Assembly: GCF_019097845.1 (NCBI RefSeq)
Contig: NZ_JAHRGM010000085.1
Span: 1-64,000 of the forward strand
Reading direction: 5' to 3'
From: Sphingobium sp. AS12
GTDB lineage: Bacteria; Pseudomonadota; Alphaproteobacteria; Sphingomonadales; Sphingomonadaceae
Length of the DNA stretch: 64,000 nucleotides
How positions within the stretch are numbered: position 1 is the stretch's first letter; every line of letters starts with the position of its first letter. The notes under the pieces are model-generated. The model saw only the letters and a program-made list of their open reading frames with translations. It had not been told where the DNA came from and searched no databases. This document shows positions 23,027 to 31,516 of the stretch, in pieces. Made by a program: the position numbers and the translations under genes.

Positions 23027-24847
23027 TTAGGCCGCTTTCGAGCGGCTCATGCGCTTGCGCTCGTTCGGGTCGAGATAGCGCTTGCGCAGGCGAATCGTCT
23101 TGGGCGTGACTTCGACCAGTTCATCGTCATCGATATAGGCGATGGCCTGTTCCAGCGTCAGCTTCCACGGCGGGGTCAGGCGGACGGCGTCGTCCTTGCC
23201 GCTGGCGCGGAAGTTGGTCAGCGCCTTGGACTTCATCGGGTTGACTTCCAGATCGTCGGGCTTGGCATTTTCGCCGATGATCATGCCTTCATAGAGCGCT
23301 TCGCCCACGCCGACCATCAGGATGCCGCGTTCTTCGAGCGGACCCAGCGCATAGGCATTGGCTTCGCCCGCGCCGTTGGAGATCAGGACGCCATTCTTGC
23401 GGCCTTCGATCTTGCCCTTGTGGGGGCCATATTTCTCGAACAGGCGGTTCATGATGCCGGTGCCGCGCGTGTCGGACAGGAATTCGCCATGATAGCCGAT
23501 CAGGCCGCGCGACGGAGCGGAGAAGGTGATGCGGGTCTTGCCGCCGCCCGACGGGCGCATGTCGGTCATTTCCGCCTTGCGCAGGTTCATCTTCTCGACA
23601 ACCGTGCCGGAAAATTCGTCATCGACGTCGATCATGACGGTTTCATAGGGCTCGGTCTTGCCGCCATCTTCATCTTCGCCGAACAGCACGCGCGGGCGGC
23701 TGATCGAGAGTTCAAAACCTTCGCGGCGCATGGTTTCGATGAGGACGCCCAACTGAAGTTCGCCGCGACCGGCGACTTCGAAGCTGTCCTTGTCGGCGCT
23801 CTCGGTCACTTTGACGGCGACGTTCGATTCGGCTTCGCGGGCGAGGCGATCGCGGATCATGCGGCTCGTCACCTTGGTGCCTTCACGGCCGGCCATTGGC
23901 GAATCATTCACGGCAAAGCGCATCGAGAGGGTTGGCGGATCGATCGGCTGGGCCTGGATCGGCACGGTGACCGACGTGTCGCAGATGGTGTTGGCGACGG
24001 TCGCGACCGCCAGACCAGCCAGCGAGATGATGTCGCCAGCCTTGGCTTCATCGACAGGCACGCGATCAAGGCCATGGAACGCCATGATCTTGGACGCGCG
24101 GCCGGTTTCGATGACCTTGCCATCCATGTCGAGCGCGTGGATCGCCTGGTTGACCTTCACCGAACCGCTGGTCACGCGACCGGTGAGGATGCGGCCGAGG
24201 AAATTGTCACGGTCAAGCAGCGTCACCAGGAAGGTGAAGGGCACGCCGTCGACTTCCACGGCGGGCGCAGGCACGTGATCGACGATCTTCTGGAACAGGG
24301 GCTTGAGCGTGCCCGAACGCAGCGTGGGATCTTCATTGGCGTAGCCATTGCGGCCCGACGCATAGAGGACGGGGAAGTCGAGCTGTTCATCGGTCGCATC
24401 GAGCGACACGAACAGGTCGAACACTTCGTCCAGCACTTCCTGAATACGCTCGTCGGGGCGATCGACCTTGTTGACGACGACGATCGGACGCAGGCCCAGC
24501 GCCAGCGCCTTGCCGGTCACGAACTTGGTCTGCGGCATCGCGCCTTCCGACGAATCGACCAGCAGGACGACGCCGTCGACCATGGAGAGGATGCGTTCGA
24601 CTTCGCCACCAAAGTCGGCGTGACCGGGCGTATCGACGATGTTGATGCGGGTGCCTTCCCACTCGACCGAGGTCGGCTTGGCCAGGATGGTGATGCCGCG
24701 CTCTTTTTCGAGATCGTTGCTGTCCATCGCGCGCTCTTCGACGCGCTGATTGTCGCGGAAGGTGCCGGACTGGCGGAAAAGCTGATCGACGAGGGTGGTT
24801 TTGCCGTGATCGACGTGCGCGATGATCGCGATATTACGCAGGGACAT
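23027..24847 (-). CDS. typA: Ribosome-associated translational GTPase TypA/BipA
   Basis: A 606-residue translational GTPase that binds ribosomes and helps growth at low temperature and under stress, including late ribosome assembly. G1 is AHVDHGKTTL near the N-terminus, G3 is DTPGHADFGGEV, and G4 is NKVDRPDER. Domain II, the EF-G-like domains III and V, and the BipA-specific C-terminal domain follow (ALTNFRASGKDDAVRLTPP, ending MSRSKAA). The ATG at 24847 is chosen because the next upstream start adds 15 atypical residues. It lies downstream of the radical-SAM/peptide unit, 159 bases from the peptide gene. Confidence 0.96.
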   Translation of the reverse strand: MSLRNIAIIAHVDHGKTTLVDQLFRQSGTFRDNQRVEERAMDSNDLEKERGITILAKPTSVEWEGTRINIVDTPGHADFGGEVERILSMVDGVVLLVDSSEGAMPQTKFVTGKALALGLRPIVVVNKVDRPDERIQEVLDEVFDLFVSLDATDEQLDFPVLYASGRNGYANEDPTLRSGTLKPLFQKIVDHVPAPAVEVDGVPFTFLVTLLDRDNFLGRILTGRVTSGSVKVNQAIHALDMDGKVIETGRASKIMAFHGLDRVPVDEAKAGDIISLAGLAVATVANTICDTSVTVPIQAQPIDPPTLSMRFAVNDSPMAGREGTKVTSRMIRDRLAREAESNVAVKVTESADKDSFEVAGRGELQLGVLIETMRREGFELSISRPRVLFGEDEDGGKTEPYETVMIDVDDEFSGTVVEKMNLRKAEMTDMRPSGGGKTRITFSAPSRGLIGYHGEFLSDTRGTGIMNRLFEKYGPHKGKIEGRKNGVLISNGAGEANAYALGPLEERGILMVGVGEALYEGMIIGENAKPDDLEVNPMKSKALTNFRASGKDDAVRLTPPWKLTLEQAIAYIDDDELVEVTPKTIRLRKRYLDPNERKRMSRSKAA

Positions 24848-25006
24848 GTCTTGCCTTTGGGATATGGGCTCCCCTGGCCGACGCGAGGTCACACAGAGGC
24901 TTCGGGCGCGCCCCTACAGGAATTGATGCGCCGCGGCAAGGCTTGGGGGTTTGGTGTTGGGGGAAGCGATGCGGGGAGCGGGCGGCCGTCCCGCTCCCGC
25001 GCCGGA

Positions 25007-25228
25007 TCAATGATTGATGGTAATGATGTTCGTCGACGCAACGCTGCCGTCGAACCACGCCTTGCCGTCCGTCAGATCAAGATGCAGGCCCAGATCCTTG
25101 ATCGCAGCGGCATCGTCAATGTCGACGCCCTGGTCCTTGAGCAAACCCAGAAAGCTGTTCATGAAGCGCACGCGCGCCGCAGGACTGGCTTGCAACTTGG
25201 TCGTCAGAGTAGCTCTTGCCGTACCCAT
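25007..25228 (-). CDS. Short peptide, candidate precursor for the adjacent radical SAM enzyme
   Basis: A 73-residue protein encoded 18 bases after the radical SAM stop codon, on the same strand. Of two starts, the ATG at 25228 has GAGAGGA eight bases upstream; the ATG at 25234 is only two bases from it. The N-terminal two-thirds is helical and leader-like (TLTTKLQASPAARVRFMNSF, then LLKDQGVDIDDAAAI). The last 18 residues (KAWFDGSVASTNIITINH) are different in character: no cysteine, one Trp, and a run of beta-branched residues. This layout is that of ribosomally made, modified peptides. No homologue was recognised, and the precursor role is inference from size, position and spacing. Confidence 0.6.
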   Translation of the reverse strand: MGTARATLTTKLQASPAARVRFMNSFLGLLKDQGVDIDDAAAIKDLGLHLDLTDGKAWFDGSVASTNIITINH

Positions 25229-25246
25229 ATCCATATTCCTCTCTGT

Positions 25247-26323
25247 TCAGCTGCAGTGTTCGAGCATGTTTCCGAAGAAGGCTGCAGCGCGTTCCTTCCC
25301 CAAAACCCCTTCGACCCGGTCCATTGTTTTGATGATTTCCTGCGTGCGGTAGGTTTCGAACACGGCCTGCACGCGGGCGGCGATGTGCGGTTTGCGAAGC
25401 ACCGCATGGCATGTGCTGCACGCACCGGGATAATCCTCGAACTTCGGCATGTCGGCATGGAGCACCGGATCGAGCCGTTCGATGATGTCGTAAAATTGCG
25501 GAAATCCCTCCCGCTTGATCACGCGCAGCAAAAGCGACGCCTCGATTCGCGCGCGGATCAGCGCCAATGGCTCGGTAAATGCATTGCCCATGACCAGGCC
25601 CGGCGTCGCCCGGTTGAAGGTCGAGCAGCAGGGATAGGTCTTGCCATCCCAGAATATGACAATGTCATGATGGACGCGCCGGTAACAAGTTTTGACCTTC
25701 GGCCCCGTCAGCGCGGCATAATCGACATCCCATTTGGTTGCCCGGCCGGTCTTGGCCACGATCTTGTCGATCAGATGGACGTTGGGGACATCGACCAATT
25801 CCGGTACGAATTCGCGCAACGTGCCACCGGGCGTATCAAAGGTGCCGACGATGTAAACCGGAATGTCGTGTGCCGCGCAGGCATGGGCGGCCCGCGTCAC
25901 CGCGTCCGGCGTGACGAATTCGGCGTGGGACGGGTCGCAACTGATGTTCATCCGGCGCAGGCCGCACGCCGCCATGCGCGCCGCCAAGTCCCGTGCTTCC
26001 TCCCCGCTTTCGCCCCAATAGCCCGAACTCGCCACCGTGAAGGGCAGGCCGTGCAGCGCGCAACGGTCGATCATCGCCAGGAAATCGTCGCGATGCATCA
26101 TAGGTTCGCCGCCGGTGAAGCCGACCGATGAAAAATGCTCGATGGCCGCGGCCTGATCGATCAGGCTTAACGCCTTGTCGATCGGCATCCGTTCGCTACG
26201 ACCGGGATGACAGCCATAACAACAGAAATCGCATGACAAAGGGCATGTCATCGTTGTGTTGAGGACAAGAACATCCTTCTCAAGAATGGCGGACCATTCT
26301 CTCAAATCTTCATATTCTGACAA
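25247..26323 (-). CDS. Radical SAM protein with extra C-terminal Fe-S cysteines (SPASM-like)
   Basis: A 358-residue radical SAM enzyme. The [4Fe-4S] motif CxxxCxxC is C27-C31-C34 in CPLSCDFCCYGC, with two further cysteines at 35 and 38; the SAM motif is GGEP at 71-74. The C-terminal part carries C213, C232, C233 in TYPCCSTFN, and C302/C305 in CSTC, a pattern like the auxiliary cluster of SPASM or Twitch enzymes that modify peptides. The start is TTG at 26323 with GGGGAGGA seven bases upstream; the first in-frame ATG would remove residues before the cluster. A short peptide gene follows 18 bases downstream. The reaction is unknown. Confidence 0.85.
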   Translation of the reverse strand: MSEYEDLREWSAILEKDVLVLNTTMTCPLSCDFCCYGCHPGRSERMPIDKALSLIDQAAAIEHFSSVGFTGGEPMMHRDDFLAMIDRCALHGLPFTVASSGYWGESGEEARDLAARMAACGLRRMNISCDPSHAEFVTPDAVTRAAHACAAHDIPVYIVGTFDTPGGTLREFVPELVDVPNVHLIDKIVAKTGRATKWDVDYAALTGPKVKTCYRRVHHDIVIFWDGKTYPCCSTFNRATPGLVMGNAFTEPLALIRARIEASLLLRVIKREGFPQFYDIIERLDPVLHADMPKFEDYPGACSTCHAVLRKPHIAARVQAVFETYRTQEIIKTMDRVEGVLGKERAAAFFGNMLEHCS

Positions 26324-26713
26324 AATCCCATCCTCCCCGACGAATATACGCGAAGATCAGTCTGTCATGACGATTTTGTATTTTTTATGGAGCGACCACC
26401 GCCAGTATGTCGGCGACTCGAATATTAGCAGTATGGCCCTACGCCATCAATTTTAATGATAACTGTATTTGCATTAACTATAATTAACTGAACGAATATT
26501 GTCAGCAATGTGACGTTTTGATCGCCAAGATGGTGCCAAATCAGCGCGTTAACCGATCATAGCCGTGCAGGATTTTTTCCTGCGGCGAATGCGTCCAGCC
26601 ATCGCCGTGAGCGACAAAGCACCAAAGGAGCGCTGACCTGGCTTTTCCGTCCCGATGTCCCGATCCATTTGCATCGGGCGCAGGCCCGCGCCATATTTCT
26701 GGCCTGTTCCGCA
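26324..26713. other. AT-rich intergenic region upstream of the radical SAM gene
   Basis: About 390 bases without a supportable gene. The part from about 26330 to 26540 is strikingly AT-rich for this chromosome, with several TATA- and TTAA-containing tracts such as TTAACTATAATTAACTG near 26475. It must hold the minus-strand promoter for the radical SAM unit. No tRNA, repeat family or clear terminator was seen in it. Confidence 0.55.
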
Positions 26714-26744
26714 TTGAAGATGCAGTGTTATAGTCGCATATAAC
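26714..26744 (+). promoter_or_regulatory. Putative promoter and dyad before the TelA-family gene
   Basis: TTGAAG at 26714-26719 is a possible -35 box, 17-19 bases before a -10-like ATATAA/TATAAC. The -10 lies in a perfect dyad GTTATA-N6-TATAAC (26727-26744), which could be an operator. AAGGAGA precedes the start codon at 26762. Confidence 0.5.
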
Positions 26745-26761
26745 AGCCGCAAGGAGATAGC

Positions 26762-27985
26762 ATGGCCAGCACCGCGCCCACCACGACCGCAACATCCTCC
26801 GGCGATCCGTTCAGCCTGACCCCACCCGACCCGGTGCCGGTCGTCAGCGCCGAGAGGGCCGCCGGGCTGGTGCCGATCGACGAGGGCAAAAAGTCCAAGC
26901 TGGACGAGAAGGTCGATGCGTTCATCGACGATCTGGTGGCGCAGGACGCCAATTCGCCGGCATTTGGCGCACGGGTCGATCAGCTGACCAATATGGGGCG
27001 CAAGGAAATTGCGGAGGCAGCGGGCCACTCCAACCGCTTTCTCGACCGGCCCGTGCGCGCGATGGACAGCGACAGCAAGGTCGGCGCGGACCTGGCCGAA
27101 CTGCGCCGCACGGTCGAGGATCTGGACCCCGGCAAGCGCGGCAGCCTGACCAGCCGCAAAAAACTGTTCGGGATCATCCCGTTCGGCAACAAGATGCGCG
27201 ACTATTTCGACGGCTATAAGAGCGCGCAGAGCCACATCAATTCCATCCTGGGATCGCTGGCCAGCGGCAAGGACACGCTGATCAAGGATAATGCCGCGAT
27301 CGATGTCGAGCGGCAGAATATGTGGGCGACGATGGGTCGCCTCGAACAGATGATCCATATCAGCAAGACCATGGACGCGCGGCTGGAGGCCAAGGCGCTG
27401 GAGCTGGATTCGACCGACCCGACCAAGGCGAAGGCGATCCGCGAGAGCGCGCTGTTCTACATTCGCCAGCGCACGCAGGATTTGCTGACCCAGATGGCGG
27501 TCACGGTGCAGGGCTATCTCGCGCTCGATCTGGTGAAGAAGAATAATGTCGAGCTGGTCAAGGGCGTGGACCGCGCGTCCACCACCACGGTCGCGGCGCT
27601 GCGCACGGCGGTGACGGTGGCGCAGGCGCTGGTCGGGCAAAGGCTGGTGCTGGAGCAGATCACCGCGCTCAACACCACGACCGCAAACATGATCGATTCA
27701 ACCGGCGAATTGCTGAAAAGCCAGACCGCGCAGATTCACGAGCAGGCCGCGTCGAGCACGATCCCGATCGAGACGTTGCAGCGCGCGTTCCAGAACATCT
27801 ACGACACGATGGACAATATCGACAGCTTCAAGTTGAAAGCGCTGGAGAATATGAAAACCACGGTGACCACGCTGTCGAACGAGGTCGAAAAGTCCAAGGG
27901 CTATATCGCGCGGGCCGAAGGGCAGGCGCAGGCGTCGAAAGAGGCGCGCGCGGACAATCCCTTGTTGAGCGCGATCGAAGGGTGA
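26762..27985 (+). CDS. telA: TelA-family toxic-anion (tellurite) resistance protein
   Basis: A 407-residue soluble, mostly helical protein of the TelA family (KlaA/YaaN type). Conserved blocks include RKKLFGIIPFGNKMRDYFDG, SAQSHINSILGSLASGKDTL and NAAIDVERQNMW. Family members give tellurite and antimicrobial resistance in some hosts, but their biochemical activity is not settled. The N-terminal 30 residues are Thr/Ser/Pro-rich. The gene is followed, after a dispersed repeat, by a two-helix membrane protein on the same strand, a pairing that resembles the xpaC-yaaN arrangement known from Bacillus. Confidence 0.9.
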   Translation: MASTAPTTTATSSGDPFSLTPPDPVPVVSAERAAGLVPIDEGKKSKLDEKVDAFIDDLVAQDANSPAFGARVDQLTNMGRKEIAEAAGHSNRFLDRPVRAMDSDSKVGADLAELRRTVEDLDPGKRGSLTSRKKLFGIIPFGNKMRDYFDGYKSAQSHINSILGSLASGKDTLIKDNAAIDVERQNMWATMGRLEQMIHISKTMDARLEAKALELDSTDPTKAKAIRESALFYIRQRTQDLLTQMAVTVQGYLALDLVKKNNVELVKGVDRASTTTVAALRTAVTVAQALVGQRLVLEQITALNTTTANMIDSTGELLKSQTAQIHEQAASSTIPIETLQRAFQNIYDTMDNIDSFKLKALENMKTTVTTLSNEVEKSKGYIARAEGQAQASKEARADNPLLSAIEG

Positions 27986-28008
27986 GGATGCGTATGACGC
28001 CCCCTCCC

Positions 28009-28072
28009 CCGTTCGGTTCGCGCTGGTCGAAAACTGTTGCGTCAGGGTTCTCGACACGCTCGAACCGAACGG
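28009..28072. repeat. Dispersed inverted repeat, CCGTTCG/CGAACGG family, copy 2
   Basis: CCGTTCGGTTCG at 28009 and CGAACCGAACGG ending at 28072 are inverse complements, with inner partners GGTCGAAAAC and GTTCTCGACA. It fills most of the gap between the TelA gene and its downstream partner and may act as a transcript end or stability element. Confidence 0.8.
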
Positions 28073-28103
28073 ATGTGGGCGAACATATGATGAGGTGGTC
28101 GTT

Positions 28104-28814
28104 GTGAGCCGTTCCGATCGCGTGCTGGCCGATGCCGAGGCGGTGCTGCGGCGTCATAGCGAGCGCGGGCAGAGCCTGACCGCGCGGGCGCGGCAGCGGC
28201 GTAATGCGGGGCTGATCCGCAAGGTCAAATATGCCTTCTGGGCTGTGCTGGCGGTGATATTGGGCAGCGCAGTTGCGGGCTTTGTCGTGCCGCTTGGGAC
28301 GACCGGCATCATGATCGCGCTGGGCGTGATGATCGCGGCTTTGCTGCTGATCGGCCTGTTGCCGACGGAAACCCGCGTGCGGACCGAGGCGCTGGCGGAA
28401 ACGCCGCTTACCGCCCTGCCGCTCCAGACCGAAATCTGGCTGGAGAATCAGCGCAAGGCGCTGCCTGCCCCGGCGGTGACGCTGGTGGACAGCATCGGCG
28501 TGAGGCTGGAGATATTGGCGCCGCAGCTGGAGCGGCTGGGACCGCAGGACCCCGCCGCGCTGGAGGTGCGCCGCCTGCTGGCCGACCATCTACCCGAACT
28601 GGTGACCGGCTATCAATCGATCCCGCAGCCGTTGCGGCGCGAGGAACGCAATGGCCGGGTGCCGGAAAAGCAGCTGGTCGAGGGGCTGGCCGTCATCGAC
28701 GCGGAAATCGGGCGGATGAGCGAGAATCTGGCCAGTGGCGATCTGGACAAGCTGGCGACGCAGAACCGCTTTCTGGAACTGAAATATCAGGAGGCGAAGG
28801 AATTGGGGCAATAG
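28104..28814 (+). CDS. Two-helix membrane protein, XpaC-like partner of TelA
   Basis: A 236-residue protein with two adjacent transmembrane helices (about 40-60 and 66-86) and a cytoplasmic, helical C-terminal half rich in Leu, Glu and Arg. Its place after a TelA-family gene and its layout recall XpaC (5-bromo-4-chloroindolyl phosphate hydrolysis family) proteins, which are found beside TelA relatives; the resemblance is in layout more than in recognisable motifs. GTG at 28104 is preferred, as TGAGG lies eight bases before it; a GTG at 28095 is in frame upstream. Confidence 0.6.
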   Translation: MSRSDRVLADAEAVLRRHSERGQSLTARARQRRNAGLIRKVKYAFWAVLAVILGSAVAGFVVPLGTTGIMIALGVMIAALLLIGLLPTETRVRTEALAETPLTALPLQTEIWLENQRKALPAPAVTLVDSIGVRLEILAPQLERLGPQDPAALEVRRLLADHLPELVTGYQSIPQPLRREERNGRVPEKQLVEGLAVIDAEIGRMSENLASGDLDKLATQNRFLELKYQEAKELGQ

Positions 28815-28829
28815 CCCCGTCCTTCCCAG

Positions 28830-28985
28830 ATGATCCACCTCACCCTCATCATCGTCGATTTTTTGACCGGGCTGCTGGCGGCGGGCGCATGGGCGCTAGC
28901 GTCTGCTGGCGGGGCGATCGCGGCGGTGGTCGGCGGCGGGGTGCTGGGCGTATCGTTGTTCCGGCGCTGGCGGCGCAAGGGTTAA
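28830..28985 (+). CDS. Possible 51-residue membrane protein
   Basis: A short frame 15 bases after the XpaC-like gene encodes a very hydrophobic N-terminal helix pair, with Gly-rich AAVVGGGVLGVSLF, and ends in a positively charged tail (RRWRRKG). This is a believable small inner-membrane protein. It overlaps the 3' end of the convergent PilZ gene by four bases. No strong ribosome-binding site was seen, so it is a suggestion only. Confidence 0.45.
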   Translation: MIHLTLIIVDFLTGLLAAGAWALASAGGAIAAVVGGGVLGVSLFRRWRRKG

Positions 28986-29290
28986 TCCCCGCGCACGACC
29001 TGCTGCACCATGGCGTCGGACAGGGCTATGTCGAAATGCAGGCCAAAGCGTTTGGCCCGGACCCACACGACATGGGCCATGGCCACAATCCCTTCCGCCT
29101 CTATCCTGACGCGATCACCCGCTTGCGGAGGATGATCGCAATGGGCGAGCGCGCCCGTTGTCGACAGGTCCAATATATGCGCGCGCAGCGGCGTACCGCG
29201 CAGGCGCAGCACCACCGGCTCGAACATCTTGTGACGTGCGGCGATGCGCGGTTTAGGCCCAAGCGGGGCGAGCGAAGCATGGTCGGTCAT
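28982..29290 (-). CDS. PilZ-domain protein, probable cyclic di-GMP receptor
   Basis: A 102-residue single-domain PilZ protein. Both c-di-GMP-binding motifs are present: RxxxR as RIAAR near the N-terminus and DxSxxG as DLSTTG about 30 residues later. The ATG at 29290 is preferred over a longer frame to 29344. With no output domain it probably acts by binding a partner. The window also encodes a GGDEF diguanylate cyclase and a second PilZ protein, but neither is adjacent. Confidence 0.85.
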   Translation of the reverse strand: MTDHASLAPLGPKPRIAARHKMFEPVVLRLRGTPLRAHILDLSTTGALAHCDHPPQAGDRVRIEAEGIVAMAHVVWVRAKRFGLHFDIALSDAMVQQVVRGD

Positions 29291-29364
29291 GATTGGAATC
29301 TCCCCGACATCTTCATATTGCAACAGCGAACAACAGCCAATCACCAGAAAGGATCAGGGTGGTG

Positions 29365-30099
29365 TTAACCCTGATTTTCGCTGCGGAAGGTGCAGGGGAT
29401 GATGCTGGCCGGGTCTGGCCGTGCAGCGATACGGCGGAAGCGGGCGAGATAGCCGCCTGCGGTCGGCTTGGGGATGACCTCTTCCAGCCGGAAGCCCATC
29501 GCCGCCAGTTCGCAGGCGAGCAGGCGCGGCGGCGTGCCATGCTGCTGCGTCGGACGGTTGGCATCGACCACGATCAGTTCGCCATCCTTTTTCAACGCGG
29601 GGCTGAGATGCCAGAGGAAAGCGTATGGCTCGGCAATCTCATGATACATATGGACCATTAATATGCGGTCGAAGCTGTTGACCGGTAGGCGCGGATCTTC
29701 CGGCGCACCCAGCTTGACGCTGACATTGTCCAGTTTTTCGCGCGTGATGCGACGCGACAAGGCCTCGATCACTTCGGGCATGATATCCTCGGCCAATACT
29801 CGCCCGCTTTTGCCGACGCGGGTGGCGAGGCGCACGGTATAATAGCCCTCACCCGCGCCAATGTCCGCCACGGTCATGCCAGGATGGATGCCGGCGCGGT
29901 CCATGATATCCTCCGCCTCATTCACCCGGTCGCGCGCCTCCTCGCTCGACCAGCGGGTCGATACGATCGGGGCGACCGGACGGTGCGCGAGCGGGAAAGG
30001 CACAGCGGCGGGCGCGCGCTCCGCTTCGTTACCAGGCGACAGGCGATCGCAGGCGGCCAGCAAGGCAAGGACGCCCGCCAGAGCCACCCGCCATGGCAT
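29365..30099 (-). CDS. Class I SAM-dependent methyltransferase with a lipoprotein signal
   Basis: A 244-residue protein. Motif I, DIGAGEGYYT (79-88), and the following Rossmann pattern mark a class I methyltransferase; DRILMVHMYHEIAEPYAF is a family-like motif IV region. Oddly, the N-terminus is a lipoprotein signal: charged MPWR, hydrophobic core and lipobox LAAC with C17. SAM is a cytoplasmic cofactor, so an exported form would need another explanation. The start ATG at 30099 shares one base with the prfB stop (TGATG), so it is translationally coupled to prfB. A later internal start would give a cytoplasmic enzyme, but no good site was seen. Confidence 0.8.
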   Translation of the reverse strand: MPWRVALAGVLALLAACDRLSPGNEAERAPAAVPFPLAHRPVAPIVSTRWSSEEARDRVNEAEDIMDRAGIHPGMTVADIGAGEGYYTVRLATRVGKSGRVLAEDIMPEVIEALSRRITREKLDNVSVKLGAPEDPRLPVNSFDRILMVHMYHEIAEPYAFLWHLSPALKKDGELIVVDANRPTQQHGTPPRLLACELAAMGFRLEEVIPKPTAGGYLARFRRIAARPDPASIIPCTFRSENQG

Positions 30100-31226
30100 C
30101 AGTCGACATCCTCGACATCGACGCTTTCGCCGGTGACCTTCTGGCTCAAGGCAGCGGCCATGAACGGATCGAGTGCGCCGTCCAGCACATCGTCGGGCGC
30201 AGTCGAGGTGACGCCGGTGCGCAGATCTTTCACCAACTGATAGGGTTGCAGCACATAGGAACGGATCTGGTGACCCCAGCCAATCTCCGTCTTGGCCGCA
30301 TATTCGCCTGCGGTCACGGCTTCGCGCTTGGCCAGTTCCGCTTCGTAGAGCCGGGCCTTGAGCATGTTCATCGCGGTGGCGCGGTTCTTATGCTGCGACC
30401 GGTCATTCTGTGAAGCGACGATGATGCCCGACGGAACGTGGGTGATGCGGACGGCCGAATCAGTCGTGTTGACATGCTGCCCGCCCGCGCCCGATGCGCG
30501 GTAGGTGTCGATCTTGAGGTCGCTTTCCTTGACCTCGATATCGATGTCATCGTCGATTACGGGATAGACCCAGACCGACGAGAAGCTGGTATGACGGCGC
30601 GCCGCGCTGTCATAGGGGCTGATGCGGACCAGGCGATGGACGCCGCTTTCGGTCTTGGCATAGCCATAGGCATTTTCGCCCTTGATCAGGAAGGTGGCGG
30701 ACTTGATGCCTGCCTGATCGCCTGCCTGATAATCGACCAGTTCGACCTTATAGCCGCGCCGTTCGGCCCAGCGGCGATACATGCGGCTGAGGATTTCGGC
30801 CCAGTCCTGACTTTCCGTGCCGCCAGCCCCGGCGTGGATTTCCAGATAGGTATCGCTGCCATCGGCCTCGCCCGACAGCAACGCCTTGATCTTGTCCTCG
30901 TCCGCGCGGTCGGCCAGTGCCTTCAGGGCGGCAATGGCTTCGGACACCATCTCCTCGTCGCCCTCGGCCTCGGCCATTTCGATGAGTTCGGCGGTGTCGG
31001 ACTTTTCTGAGGCGATCGCACGGGTCGCGCCGATCGCGCTGTCCAGCCGGGTCCGCTCCCGCATGACCTCCTGCGCCAGCTTTGCATTGTCCCACAGCGT
31101 GGGGTCCTCGACGCGCGCGTTCAGCTCGTCGAGGCGGCGCAGCGCGCGGTCCCAGTCGAGCGACTGGCGCAGCAGCGCCAGCGCGGCGTCGATGCGATCA
31201 ATATATTGCAGCGCTTCGGCGCGCAT
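30099..31226 (-). CDS. prfB: Peptide chain release factor 2
   Basis: RF2 reads UGA and UAA stop codons and triggers peptide release. The 375-residue frame holds the GGQ motif in GAGGQHVNTTD and the stop-codon-reading region as ISPYDSAARRHTSF, where the SPF tripeptide of the Escherichia coli protein is SPY. Unlike the E. coli gene, the whole product is encoded in one uninterrupted frame, so there is no programmed frameshift. The gene is in a minus-strand series after amiC and mrcA, and the methyltransferase gene overlaps its stop. Confidence 0.96.
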   Translation of the reverse strand: MRAEALQYIDRIDAALALLRQSLDWDRALRRLDELNARVEDPTLWDNAKLAQEVMRERTRLDSAIGATRAIASEKSDTAELIEMAEAEGDEEMVSEAIAALKALADRADEDKIKALLSGEADGSDTYLEIHAGAGGTESQDWAEILSRMYRRWAERRGYKVELVDYQAGDQAGIKSATFLIKGENAYGYAKTESGVHRLVRISPYDSAARRHTSFSSVWVYPVIDDDIDIEVKESDLKIDTYRASGAGGQHVNTTDSAVRITHVPSGIIVASQNDRSQHKNRATAMNMLKARLYEAELAKREAVTAGEYAAKTEIGWGHQIRSYVLQPYQLVKDLRTGVTSTAPDDVLDGALDPFMAAALSQKVTGESVDVEDVD

Positions 31227-31363
31227 GGGTGGTCTCCGGGTATTGGCTGGCGTGTTAACGCATCAAGCGACCGCCCCTATCCGAGGGCGGCGGATTTGGG
31301 AAGATCAATCCTCCCCTGACAGGGCAGGGCTATCACAGATGGAATGCTGCCCACCTTAACTTC

Positions 31364-31451
31364 GTCATGCTGAACTTGTTTCAGCATCCATTTCTCGTTT
31401 CGAACGACAGCTTTTGGGGCGCAATGGATCCTGAAACAAGTTCAGCATGAC
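31364..31451. repeat. Dispersed inverted repeat, GTCATGCTGAAC family, copy 1
   Basis: Left arm GTCATGCTGAACTTGTTTCA (31364 onward, continuing GCATCCAT) and right arm ending TTCAGCATGAC (31451) are about 28 bases each and nearly perfect inverse complements. A GCAGGGCTAT sequence upstream (31324-31333) matches the outer arm of copy 3. It lies in the gap between prfB and mrcA. Confidence 0.85.
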
Positions 31452-31516
31452 GATTTTGGAGGGCAAGTGATCGTATCTGAAAGCCCGGCCTCGACCGGGG
31501 ATGAGCGTGTTTAGCC

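Noticed and set aside
22781..26131. Very long plus-strand open frame (over 1100 codons) opposite typA and the radical SAM gene
   Set aside because: It is a mirror of the GC-rich codon use of two well-supported minus-strand genes, has no family motif, and crosses their boundaries.
30099..31226. Programmed frameshift in prfB
   Set aside because: The complete RF2 sequence is in one frame from the start codon; no in-frame stop or slippery site is needed.
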